DNA of 64,000 bases from Marinobacterium litorale DSM 23545 (GTDB lineage Bacteria > Pseudomonadota > Gammaproteobacteria > Pseudomonadales > Balneatricaceae), in NCBI RefSeq assembly GCF_000428985.1, contig NZ_AUAZ01000020.1, positions 1 to 64,000 on the forward strand. The letters run 5' to 3'. Shown in pieces: positions 46,783-54,984 of the stretch. The position numbers were made by a program, and so were the translations under genes. Positions within the stretch are counted from its first letter, which is position 1, and each line of letters starts with the position of its first letter. The notes under the pieces were generated by a model that searched no databases, was not told where the DNA came from, and saw only the letters and a program-made list of their open reading frames with translations.

Positions 46783-47155
46783 CACCGTCCAGTGCGTTCC
46801 ATACCGCGTCGGTCTGGTCGTTCGCCGGCAGTTGAATGTAGCGTCCGTTACCCAGGGCCTGGGCTTGATACTGCTGGGCGGGTGGGTTAACGATCATCCG
46901 CGCTAGGCTGACCGGATAGTTCGGTGGTTCGATGCTGGCACCATAGGCGTCTTCAATCGCCGGCATACGCTCTTCCGATGATGCGATCAGCACCAGATCC
47001 CGGCAGTCATTGGACTGGCCCCGACAGAGCATCAGCCGTTCGCTATCCAGCAGGTAGTATTTGCCGACACCCGCCTCGCGCTTGAGCAGGTTACCGGAAT
47101 CGATACAGCCGGTCAGCGTTATCAGAGCAAGCGATGACAGGAGGGTGCGTTTCAT
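46757..47155 (-). CDS. Putative lipoprotein of unknown function
   Basis: A 132-residue protein with a clear lipoprotein signal peptide (MKRTLLSSLALITLTGC, Cys17). The mature part has two cysteines (MLCRGQSNDCRD) that may form a disulfide, and no recognised domain. It follows fabY by 47 bases on the same strand and could be co-transcribed. Its 3' end overlaps tatD antisense by 26 bases. Confidence 0.8.
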   Translation of the reverse strand: MKRTLLSSLALITLTGCIDSGNLLKREAGVGKYYLLDSERLMLCRGQSNDCRDLVLIASSEERMPAIEDAYGASIEPPNYPVSLARMIVNPPAQQYQAQALGNGRYIQLPANDQTDAVWNALDGATDSIYSK

Positions 47156-47202
47156 ATCTGTTCCTTATGGTTGTATCAATTGCCGTCTTGGCTGAGGACC
47201 TG

Positions 47203-49113
47203 TCAGCACATATCCGAATAGGGGTTGTCCGGTTCAAGGCTGATCGGATTGGTATAGCCGGGCAGGCGGATTGCGGTATCACTGATCGTCAGGTCCTCGC
47301 CGGCCAGGACGCCGTGATCGTACAGGTACTTGGGACGAACCAGGCCCCGTATGGCGTCGGCATCGTAACTGTTTGCACGTTCGCGCACCGCTTCGCGCCG
47401 GGCCTGCCACTGTTCCAGCGCGACGCTGCCGTGGCGTTTGCGGAGCAGCTGCTCGGCAATGTGTGGGGCCATAATGCAGGCGGTTGCGTTATTGCCGCCG
47501 AAGCCTTTGGCGTTGACGAAGGCTGTATCCATGCCCTGCTGGCCCACCTCGGTATGGGAGAGCGGCAGGTTGAGATGACTGCGGTGCACATCATCGGCGA
47601 TGGCCGGCGTTGTGACCAGGCCGGGAATGTAGCCGTAACGCCAAAGGCCCAGCGCCGCCATGATCTGGTCGCCGCCGGCCGTGCCCTGCGAATGTCCCAG
47701 AAAGGCTTTCACCGCCGACAACGTCCAGTCCTCGATACCGAACGCGCGGGCGATTTCGTTGACGACATGGGATTCTGTGACCCGGTTTTGTGGCGTACTG
47801 GTCCCGTGCGCATGGACATAGCTGCGCTGGCGTAGGGATTCATCACCCAGCATGGTACGAACCAGACCTGCGGCTTTACCCAGCGTCATGTAGTTGCCGA
47901 CGCCGGGTGCTGAAATCGATTTTTTGTGACCGTCCGCATGAACGTAGACATCGGGCACGCAGCCGTGGATGTCTGCGCCCAGCTCCAGTGCCAGGTCATC
48001 ACTCATTAACACCAGGAACTGGCTGGATTCACCGATGGTGAAGCCGCAGTTATCACCGAACGGACGGCAGGCCTGACGGTAATGTTCATCACTGAGCTGA
48101 TCCAGGCCATCCAGCGCGGCAAGCTGTTTGTCTTCGGCCAACGCGCCCATTGCCCGAAACCCTTCGATAACCTCTGGCGTGACCGGGGCGTCGGAGCCGC
48201 CGATCATGGCCAGTTTGCAGCGGCCACTGCGAATCGCCTCGACACCGTTTTTCAGGTTATACAGGAAGGTTGCGCAGGCGCCGAGCGCACCGCCGGTGAC
48301 GCCTACGTTCCCCAGCAGGTAGGCGTTGATAAAGTCGGCGGGCATCTGAGCATAGCCCAGGGGCATCTGTTTGGAGCTGGTGCGTTTACCCAGTGCCGGG
48401 AACTTGGTCAGCCCTCCAAAGCCGAAGTCATCCAGCTGGCCAATGGAGTTGCTGGCGAACACCGCAATTTGATCAGGCGCCAGCCTGTCCAGGACTTCGG
48501 CGTACTCGATACCCATGGAATAGAGTGCATCGGAGGCCGCATAAACGGCCATCTGCAGGCCGCGCGGATGATTGCGTGACTGGTACAGGCGGCCCGGTTC
48601 GAATCCGGTGGGGAGCATCCCGGCGCTCTGTACCTGTGCTGTACGGCTATCCGGGAAAATCAGGTCGCAACAGCCGCGAACACTGACTTCGACCTGCCCG
48701 CCTTCGAGCGGAGTTACACTCCAGTTTTCAGGAATGACCGCCGGCAGCTGGCGGTTACGCAAACGAAATCTGAGCAGGTCATCGGCGCCTTGAATGCTGG
48801 CCGCCCGGTTGAAAGGGACTGCATTCACATCAAACCAGTCGGGATGGATGCGCCGGATCAGGGTGCGTTCGCGAATCTGGGGTTCAAGGGCGGCAGCGAG
48901 TGCGTTGCCGTCTACGCGTTCCCCCATGGCGTTTACGTAGCTGCCATCACTGTAGCTGGCAATCCCCATCAGTGTCGCCAGGTCCAGCACGGTCTCCTGT
49001 CGACTCTGGCCATCGAGTTGATCCAGAATCAGACGGCGGTAGCCGTGATGGAAAGAGGCTCGACCGGCCGGGCTGATACCTCCGAAGCCGACGATGACGG
49101 GAAGCTGAGACAA
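47203..49113 (-). CDS. fabY: Beta-ketoacyl-ACP synthase FabY
   Basis: A long condensing enzyme that in Pseudomonas aeruginosa starts fatty acid synthesis from acetyl-CoA and malonyl-ACP in place of FabH. I start at the TTG at 49113 (MSQLPVIVGFGGISPAGRASFHHGYRR), with GAGGAG 9 bases upstream, giving 636 residues, close to the known 634; the frame is open 16 more codons to 49161 but that part is not family-like. The Cys-His-His set is GALGACATFLY, HAHGTSTPQN and KAFLGHSQGTAGG. Two insertions distinguish it from FabB/FabF. Confidence 0.92.
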   Translation of the reverse strand: MSQLPVIVGFGGISPAGRASFHHGYRRLILDQLDGQSRQETVLDLATLMGIASYSDGSYVNAMGERVDGNALAAALEPQIRERTLIRRIHPDWFDVNAVPFNRAASIQGADDLLRFRLRNRQLPAVIPENWSVTPLEGGQVEVSVRGCCDLIFPDSRTAQVQSAGMLPTGFEPGRLYQSRNHPRGLQMAVYAASDALYSMGIEYAEVLDRLAPDQIAVFASNSIGQLDDFGFGGLTKFPALGKRTSSKQMPLGYAQMPADFINAYLLGNVGVTGGALGACATFLYNLKNGVEAIRSGRCKLAMIGGSDAPVTPEVIEGFRAMGALAEDKQLAALDGLDQLSDEHYRQACRPFGDNCGFTIGESSQFLVLMSDDLALELGADIHGCVPDVYVHADGHKKSISAPGVGNYMTLGKAAGLVRTMLGDESLRQRSYVHAHGTSTPQNRVTESHVVNEIARAFGIEDWTLSAVKAFLGHSQGTAGGDQIMAALGLWRYGYIPGLVTTPAIADDVHRSHLNLPLSHTEVGQQGMDTAFVNAKGFGGNNATACIMAPHIAEQLLRKRHGSVALEQWQARREAVRERANSYDADAIRGLVRPKYLYDHGVLAGEDLTISDTAIRLPGYTNPISLEPDNPYSDMC

Positions 49114-49296
49114 GGGGGAAACTCCTCGGTTTGTTGAAGCGACGCAGACAAAGTGATCCAAGTGAAATATTTTATCGGGTGTCGTGCGCAGTGGCCAGCG
49201 CCATGGGGATAACTGAGTGCCCCACGGGGTTTTAATCGACGGTTAAGCTATGCTGGGCTATAACTCGACACAGTATTGGATCAGCAGGAGAGCAAG

Positions 49297-49956
49297 ATGA
49301 TAAAGCAAACGGCAATTGCATCGCTAATGGCAGCTGTGTTTTTGAGCGGCTGTACGACGATGGACCCCTACACGCAGGAGCAGAAAACCTCCCGAGCAAC
49401 GTCAGGGGCCGGGATCGGAGCGGTCGCCGGTGCCATTCTGGGGGCTGCGGTTTCGGACGGCAACCGGGGTGAGGGCGCTTTGGCGGGCGCGGCTATCGGC
49501 GGTGCTGTCGGTGGTGGCATCGGCTATTACCAGGACCAGCAGGAGATGCGTCTGCGCCAGGAGCTGGAAGGAACCGGCGTGCGTGTGGAGCGTGTCGGTG
49601 ACGACATTCGCCTGATTATGCCTGGCAATATCACCTTCGCCACCGACAGTGCGAGTGTGGATCCGGCGTTTTATCCCGTATTGGATTCAGTCGCGCTGGT
49701 GCTTAAGAAGTTCGACCGCACGGTGATTGACGTGGAGGGCTATACCGACTCCACAGGCTCCTTTGAATACAACCAGCAGTTGTCCGAGCGCAGGGCGCTG
49801 GCCGTATCCAATTACCTGGCATCGGCCGGTGTCAGTGGTGTGCGTCTGAATGCTCGGGGCTACGGTGAACGTAACCCCATCGCCGATAATGGCAGTGCGT
49901 CTGGGCGGGCATTGAACCGTCGGGTTGAGGTGAGGATTCGTGGGACTCAGCAGTAA
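49297..49956 (+). CDS. OmpA-family glycine-zipper lipoprotein (YiaD-like)
   Basis: Outer-membrane lipoprotein of 219 residues from the ATG at 49297 (AGGAG upstream). Signal peptide with lipobox FLSGC (about Cys19); a glycine-zipper segment (GAGIGAVAGAILGAAVSDG...GAAIGGAVGGGIGYY) at about 35-75 that may insert in membrane; and a C-terminal OmpA peptidoglycan-binding domain (EGYTDSTGSFEYNQQLSERRA; GYGERNPIADN; NRRVEVRI). It probably tethers the outer membrane to the wall. Divergent from fabY. Confidence 0.92.
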   Translation: MIKQTAIASLMAAVFLSGCTTMDPYTQEQKTSRATSGAGIGAVAGAILGAAVSDGNRGEGALAGAAIGGAVGGGIGYYQDQQEMRLRQELEGTGVRVERVGDDIRLIMPGNITFATDSASVDPAFYPVLDSVALVLKKFDRTVIDVEGYTDSTGSFEYNQQLSERRALAVSNYLASAGVSGVRLNARGYGERNPIADNGSASGRALNRRVEVRIRGTQQ

Positions 49957-49990
49957 GGGCCGACAGTATCGCGGGCAGGCCGCTTCAGTC

Positions 49991-50185
49991 TCAGGCTGAG
50001 GCGGTTTCCTCCAGGCGATTAAATTTCTGCAGCAACTGTTGCAGGCGCTCATCGGTTTGCCCGCGTTGCGACGCGAGCGCGTCGCGCTCCTCTTTCAGCT
50101 CGCTGATTTCCAGGCGCATTAACTCGACCTCTTCGATAAGGTTTTCAATCTTCTGCTCCAGTTCACTGAACAGTTCGCTTTGCAT
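49991..50185 (-). CDS. Small coiled-coil protein, ZapB-like
   Basis: A 64-residue protein that is one continuous coiled coil (LEQKIENLIEEVELMRLEISELKEERDAL), resembling ZapB, the division-ring crosslinker, in length and heptad pattern. Other short coiled coils (SlyX, TIGR02449 type) are possible; no neighbour is a division gene. The start ATG at 50185 has GGAG about 7 bases upstream (in GGAGTCACT). Confidence 0.6.
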   Translation of the reverse strand: MQSELFSELEQKIENLIEEVELMRLEISELKEERDALASQRGQTDERLQQLLQKFNRLEETASA

Positions 50186-50291
50186 AGTGACTCCGTTGTT
50201 GATGATATAGAGAGAGGCGAATACTACAGCCCCCGGGCGCAGATATGCCAGGGGCTCATTGGCCAGCGGTTTTTTTCGTGACCCTGTGCGG

Positions 50292-51515
50292 TCAGTGGGC
50301 TATGACAACATCATCCTGCTGGATGTTCAGACTTCGGGCATCAGTCGTCAGAGTGGCGGTGGACTGGGTGGCATGGACCCGCTCAACAGTGGCTGACTCA
50401 CCGGTGTTGTTGAGTTCGTAAATCGGTCGCATCTCCAGATCGTAGTCAGTATAACGGCGGTAGACGGTCAAGCGGTCGCCCGGGTTCAGTCCGCTATCAG
50501 CACCGGCACCGATCCAGATCTGGTTCCCCTGAGTCCGCGTGATTCTGACGGCGAAGGGTTCGCAGGTCAGCTCCATCTGAATGTCGTTGGCAATGCTGCG
50601 CAGCATTTTTCTAAGCTCCTGGCCATAGGGCTGCTGCCAAAAAGCCGCTGTGGCAAAGCCGGTTTTCTGATGTTTATCCAGATTCCAGTCGGCGGTGAGC
50701 TGGTAGCGCTGTTGGTGCTTCAGCGTGCCTGTGAGCGCTTCGTAGATGTAGAGGTCGAGAATAAAGTCGCGTCTGAAGTTGTCGTCGTTCCGGTCATACT
50801 GATTGTAGAGGTCAACCAGAATATTGGGTTCGCCGGGGCCGACGGGTTGATGAGAGGCCATGCTGCGGATAACGCCAGTGATCAGAAACTGGACGTTGAG
50901 CTGTTCCGAGCTGCGCAGCAGCGTGCTTAAGGCGCCTTCAGGCAGCATTGTTACCGGCGCTTGCGCCGGGTTTTGAATCAGGTTGATGTCGCCGGCATCC
51001 AGTGCATTGAAAGCGCTGGCGCTACGTAAATCATTGGCGAGCAGCGCGCTCAGGTCGCGTTGGACCGATCCCAGATCACCGAGCCTTGCATCCGTGGGGC
51101 GTTCCAGAGGGAAAGTTCCGATGGCGACCGTTTTGCTGTAGGCAAGGGCGTGCTGGTTATCTTTGCAGCCGGAGCGGATCTCCACCTCGGCCTCAATGCG
51201 AACATGGTGCTGGCCGTTATCCTCCCATTCACGAAGAATACGGACGTCCGAGATCTGGCTCAGACTGTCCGTGCGCAGGTCATCCACTTCAAGTACCCCG
51301 TTGCGCACTTGCTGTGTGGAGGCGATGTAAGTATTCGCTTTCATGGAGGCCCTTTCCATGGCGCGCTTCAGTGCCTGCTCACGGCTTTGTCCGGGGTCGG
51401 TGCTGTTGATCGGTGCCTGCCCCTCTGCCTCAACGCTAATGGCGGATGCGATGGGGGAGGCGAACAGGGTGGTCAGGCCTACGATAGCAATAACCAGTCT
51501 GATAAATTGGTGCAT
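50292..51515 (-). CDS. flgT: Flagellar assembly protein FlgT
   Basis: The H-ring protein that surrounds the basal body in Vibrio and relatives and helps stator recruitment. From the ATG at 51515: 407 residues with a signal peptide (MHQFIRLVIAIVGLTTLFASPIASA) and three regions matching FlgT: an N-terminal domain (SREQALKRAMERASMKANTYI), a TolB-N-like middle domain (KTVAIGTFPLERPTDA) and a C-terminal SH3-like domain (IWIGAGADSGLNPGDRLTVYRRY). Slightly longer than Vibrio FlgT (377). Divergent from the LpoA-like gene and 2.5 kb from flgP. Confidence 0.88.
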   Translation of the reverse strand: MHQFIRLVIAIVGLTTLFASPIASAISVEAEGQAPINSTDPGQSREQALKRAMERASMKANTYIASTQQVRNGVLEVDDLRTDSLSQISDVRILREWEDNGQHHVRIEAEVEIRSGCKDNQHALAYSKTVAIGTFPLERPTDARLGDLGSVQRDLSALLANDLRSASAFNALDAGDINLIQNPAQAPVTMLPEGALSTLLRSSEQLNVQFLITGVIRSMASHQPVGPGEPNILVDLYNQYDRNDDNFRRDFILDLYIYEALTGTLKHQQRYQLTADWNLDKHQKTGFATAAFWQQPYGQELRKMLRSIANDIQMELTCEPFAVRITRTQGNQIWIGAGADSGLNPGDRLTVYRRYTDYDLEMRPIYELNNTGESATVERVHATQSTATLTTDARSLNIQQDDVVIAH

Positions 51516-51610
51516 AGAAACTAAGCCAAGGTCCGTGCCGGGTTGATGCCATTGTAGCCCGTCATTCGCGACGTTGTAACAGCCGCAACAAAGTGGCCTG
51601 AGAGAGTTAT

Positions 51611-53008
51611 ATGGAGCACCGTTGGCATCTGCTCTTAACACTGCTTGTTGTGCTGGGCATCAGCGGTGCTCGGGCAGCGGATCTGGCGTCGATACGGGGC
51701 CAGATTCAGTCGATCAGCACTCAAGAACCTGTGACCGATGATCGGTTGGTCGACCTGTGGAAATCGGTGACGATGTTATCCCCCGGGGAGCTCGATCAAC
51801 TTTTGCGCACCGGTCGGAACACCTATTTTGAGCAGGGCTGGTTTGAGTTGGCGGAGGCCTATTCGGTTGTCCGGGGAGACGTGACCGCACGGAGCGCTCG
51901 TATCGAACAATGGCACCGCAACTGGTATCACCATCCGGCGTCCGCGCTGGTGTCTCGGCTGATTGCAACGGAGCCGTTGGAAGGCTGGCCCTCCGCGCCG
52001 AAGAGGGTGGCGGCAGTACTGCCTTTCTTCGGTGAATATGCCGAGCCCAGCGATGCCTTGGTTGAAGGGTTGGAAAGCGCCTATCGTGACGTTGAGGCAA
52101 CGGGGCAGCCGGTGCCGGAAATAGCACTGTACGACAGTCGCGAGATGGAAAATCCCGAGGCTTTTTTGCGCTGGTTGGCACAGAGCGAAAATGTGGATCT
52201 GGTGGTGGGTCCGCTCGCGCCTGCGTCTGTGGAGGCTATGGTGACATTGGACCATCTGCCTGTTCCGGTTATCGCGTTGAACCGATTCACGGCGCCGGGT
52301 TTTCCGGGCGCTGCGTTGGATCTGGCATCGGATCAGGAGCTGGGTCAGCTTGCCGCACGGGTTTTAGATGTTGCACAGGGGCCGGTTCTGCTCTTGATCC
52401 AAAATGACGACTGGGCCCGGTCACTCGGTCAACGATTCGAACAGGTTCTCAGTTGGCAGGGCGGTGAGGTTGAAAACAGCTATATGGTTGAGACCACTCA
52501 GAACCTGGAGTCTGTCCTCGCGTCGGCACTGGGAGTGACCGAGAGCCGGGTTCGTGCGGACAGAGTCACGGCTATTGTGGAGCGGGAGGTGGCGTTTGAA
52601 CCTCGTCCTCGGCCTGAAATATCAGCCGTTGTGATGCTGACCGGGCCAGATCTCGCCCGGCGGATCAAGCCGATGCTGGATTATCTGTACGCAGGCGACA
52701 TGCCGGTGTTTGCCAGCTCACATGTCTTGGGCGGCCATCTTGACCCGCAGCGGGACAGGGATCTGGAAGGCGTTAGTCTATGTGATCTGCCGGCTGTCCT
52801 GAACGGTCAGATGGAAAATCCGTTTAATGCGCTGGGTTATGACGCGGGGCTTTTAAGCTTATCGGGTGCGGAGCTGAATGGGGGTAGGTTATCGCTCGAT
52901 GGTCGGACGGGGAAGCTGCGGCTAGGAGTTGGGGGGCGGGTTATTCGAACGCTGGCGTGTGTGCGCTTTAAAGAGGGTAAGCCGGTTCCGCTGCCTGTGA
53001 CTCATTGA
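51611..53008 (+). CDS. LpoA-like periplasmic protein without lipobox
   Basis: A 465-residue exported protein. The signal peptide ends GISGARA/ADLA, cleavable by signal peptidase I; there is no lipobox cysteine. It resembles LpoA, the outer-membrane activator of PBP1A: a short helical N-terminal part (QGWFELAEAYSVV...RIEQWHRNWYHHPAS, about 90 residues, truncated versus LpoA's TPR domain) and a C-terminal periplasmic-binding fold (RVAAVLPFFGEYAEPSDALVEGLE). Location between flgT and the LysM/flgP genes suggests a role in peptidoglycan remodelling for the flagellum, not general PBP1A activation. This is inference. Confidence 0.75.
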   Translation: MEHRWHLLLTLLVVLGISGARAADLASIRGQIQSISTQEPVTDDRLVDLWKSVTMLSPGELDQLLRTGRNTYFEQGWFELAEAYSVVRGDVTARSARIEQWHRNWYHHPASALVSRLIATEPLEGWPSAPKRVAAVLPFFGEYAEPSDALVEGLESAYRDVEATGQPVPEIALYDSREMENPEAFLRWLAQSENVDLVVGPLAPASVEAMVTLDHLPVPVIALNRFTAPGFPGAALDLASDQELGQLAARVLDVAQGPVLLLIQNDDWARSLGQRFEQVLSWQGGEVENSYMVETTQNLESVLASALGVTESRVRADRVTAIVEREVAFEPRPRPEISAVVMLTGPDLARRIKPMLDYLYAGDMPVFASSHVLGGHLDPQRDRDLEGVSLCDLPAVLNGQMENPFNALGYDAGLLSLSGAELNGGRLSLDGRTGKLRLGVGGRVIRTLACVRFKEGKPVPLPVTH

Positions 53009-53991
53009 ACGCGGTCATCGGCAGCCGGTACCGCGCGCGAGGTGATGATTTTGGCCAGGCTGGCGCCAGATTCGGTCGACAGTATCATCAGGCTGCCGCC
53101 GGGTTGGGTGGGGAACTCCTCGATCGCCTGATCGCCCCCCTGGCGTACAAAGTCCTTCTTGAAATAGTGGTATATCTGGCCCGGCTGCACCCCGGACTCG
53201 AGCCCCGCATCAATCAAGGCGAAGTAGCCATCCGGCGTCTCGTGGTAAACCCGTTTCAGGCGGGCAGAGATCTGTTTCGTCACTTCCGTCGGGTTGAGAG
53301 AGGTGCTCGCTGGATGCTGCGCGGGCAGGATCAGATCTCCTTTCTCTGCGGCTGACGCTTGGTTAAGCAGCAGAAATTTCGCCTTGTTATCGGCGACGTA
53401 GTCAAGCCGGGCCAACGCTACACGCTTGAGTATTCGATAGTCGCTGATGGGCTGATTGCTATCCTCCCGGAAAACGCCGAATGTCTGGCCAACACCGTAG
53501 TGGGAGCCGACGTTCTCGGCGTAGATCGCTTCGCCATTGGCTTCGGAACGCTGGGCGACAAAACGCGCCGCGCTGCTTATGGACGAGGCGGGCATCAACC
53601 GGTAGTGCGCCATGAAACGGGCCAGGCGGCCACTGCTGATCTCCTCCCGGGCGAGCATTTCACTGGCACTGGGTTTCGATGGCTGCTGCGTGGCGGGGGG
53701 CTGTATGGATGAGGCATCAGGCTGTGTTTCCATCCGGGGTGCGGGTTGCATCCGCCCGTCCGGGAGCTGAATCCGGGTGCCGGCACTGAGTGATTCCGGT
53801 GTGCGTACCTGGGGGTTGAGAGACCAGATCTCCCGCCAGCGAGACGCATCGCCCAACTCGCGATCCGCGATCGCTGAAAAGCTGTCACCAGGCCTGACGG
53901 TGTAGCTCGCAGCATTCACCGCTTGCAGGGAAGCGGTGCTTATCACCGCAATCAGCGCATATGTGGACAGTGAATGCTTATGATTCGGCAC
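53002..53991 (-). CDS. LysM-domain periplasmic protein in the flagellar cluster
   Basis: A 329-residue exported protein: signal peptide ending VNA/ASY, one LysM peptidoglycan-binding domain at about 28-78 (YTVRPGDSFSAIADRELGDASRWREIWSLNPQV), a Pro/Gln linker, and a C-terminal region of about 220 residues without a recognised fold. Start is GTG at 53991 with GAGGAG 9 bases upstream. It lies 27 bases after flgP, in one transcript, and overlaps the convergent LpoA-like gene by 7 bases. A role in anchoring flagellar ring proteins to the wall is plausible, not shown. Confidence 0.82.
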   Translation of the reverse strand: MPNHKHSLSTYALIAVISTASLQAVNAASYTVRPGDSFSAIADRELGDASRWREIWSLNPQVRTPESLSAGTRIQLPDGRMQPAPRMETQPDASSIQPPATQQPSKPSASEMLAREEISSGRLARFMAHYRLMPASSISSAARFVAQRSEANGEAIYAENVGSHYGVGQTFGVFREDSNQPISDYRILKRVALARLDYVADNKAKFLLLNQASAAEKGDLILPAQHPASTSLNPTEVTKQISARLKRVYHETPDGYFALIDAGLESGVQPGQIYHYFKKDFVRQGGDQAIEEFPTQPGGSLMILSTESGASLAKIITSRAVPAADDRVQ

Positions 53992-54018
53992 CCTGAATAC
54001 TCCTCTGATCCCGGGCGA

Positions 54019-54531
54019 TCAGTAACGCGGCGCGTAGGACTCGTAGTAAGGGTAGGCTGTGCCGGTTGCCAGTCCGTCATGGCTGCGATTCTCGGCGCGC
54101 TCGCGGGCGAGCATCCGCTCGAGCTGCAGACGGTTGACCTTAAGCGACATATTGGTAATCGCAAGGCCGTCGTCCTGGAACTCCTGATTGGTTATCGCTG
54201 CACCCTGGATGAAGCTGTTGATGCGCGTGCGCAGACGATCACGGCCGGCAATGAAGTCCTCGACACTGGTGTCCCCAAAAACCTGAACGCCGGAAACCTG
54301 TTCGGCCAGTTTTCGATAAGCATCAACTTCAGAGGCTCGCAGTGCCATCAGTCGACGCTGGGCCAGATTTTCAAAGGTGGATTTGGGCGCGCCATAGCCG
54401 GTCACGTTGATGACGAGTTCCTGTGTTGCGCCGCCGGCCGACGTTGTGTAGGCCCCCGGCCCCTGATAAGCACAGCCAGCGATAAATGAAAACAGGATCA
54501 GTGAGATAGCTGTTTGGACAAGGCGATTCAT
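54019..54531 (-). CDS. flgP: Flagellar lipoprotein FlgP (LPP20 family)
   Basis: An outer-membrane lipoprotein needed for flagellar H-ring or basal-disk formation in Vibrio and Campylobacter. From the ATG at 54531 (AAGGAAG upstream): 170 residues, lipobox FIAGC (Cys19), then the LPP20 domain (VINVTGYGAPKSTFENLAQRRLMALRASEVDAYRKLAE). The frame is open upstream but the SD and lipobox fix this start. A FliA-type promoter lies about 70 bases upstream. FlgO, the usual partner gene, is not in this window. Confidence 0.9.
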   Translation of the reverse strand: MNRLVQTAISLILFSFIAGCAYQGPGAYTTSAGGATQELVINVTGYGAPKSTFENLAQRRLMALRASEVDAYRKLAEQVSGVQVFGDTSVEDFIAGRDRLRTRINSFIQGAAITNQEFQDDGLAITNMSLKVNRLQLERMLARERAENRSHDGLATGTAYPYYESYAPRY

Positions 54532-54598
54532 AGCAGCGCTTCCTTCCACTTTGTGCAGCAGTGCACTTTTTATTCGGTTCCGGAGACAGTTTATAGGG

Positions 54599-54625
54599 GT
54601 ATCGGTAATGCGCAAAGTAACTTTA
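54599..54625 (-). promoter_or_regulatory. Candidate FliA (sigma-28) promoter of flgP
   Basis: On the minus strand: TAAA (54622-54625), exactly 15 bases, then ACCGATAC (54599-54606), against the consensus TAAA-N15-GCCGATAA. The -35 is perfect and six of eight -10 positions match. Confidence 0.65.
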
Positions 54626-54677
54626 GAAAAAAACGCTTTCTTTCTAAGGCTTTACTTCGCGCATTTTGATCCTCGCT

Positions 54678-54974
54678 TTAACTTTGCTGCTGACGGGCGT
54701 TGTAGGCGGCCATTTGCGCTTCGGTGGCGGGCTGTTGGTATTTGCTTTTCCACTGATCGTAGGGTTCGCCGTAGATGATCTCCCGAGCCTGTTCGTAATC
54801 GAGGCTCTCGCCCCGCTCCTCGGCAGCGGAGACATACCATTTGGCCAGGCAGTTGCGACAGAAGTCAGCCAGGATCATCAGGTCGATATTTTGCACCTCC
54901 TTGTGCGCGTCAAGGTGCTCAAGCAGGCGCCGGAAAACGGCGGCTTCGATCTCGGTTTGGGTCTGCGGATTCAT
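54678..54974 (-). CDS. DUF1244 family protein
   Basis: A conserved proteobacterial protein of 98 residues from the ATG at 54974, which has AAGGAG 8 bases upstream; the frame continues upstream into glnD but that is a shadow. The family core AAVFRRLLEHLDAHKEVQNIDLMILADFCRNCLAKWY is complete and the two cysteines are conserved. All-helical, cytoplasmic; function unknown. It follows glnD by 10 bases and is probably co-transcribed. Confidence 0.88.
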   Translation of the reverse strand: MNPQTQTEIEAAVFRRLLEHLDAHKEVQNIDLMILADFCRNCLAKWYVSAAEERGESLDYEQAREIIYGEPYDQWKSKYQQPATEAQMAAYNARQQQS

Positions 54975-54984
54975 CTTCGGCTCC

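Noticed and set aside
51525-51540. Sigma-54-like GGCACG-N4-TTGG on the minus strand before flgT
   Set aside because: The invariant C of the -12 element is missing and the start site would fall inside the flgT coding sequence.
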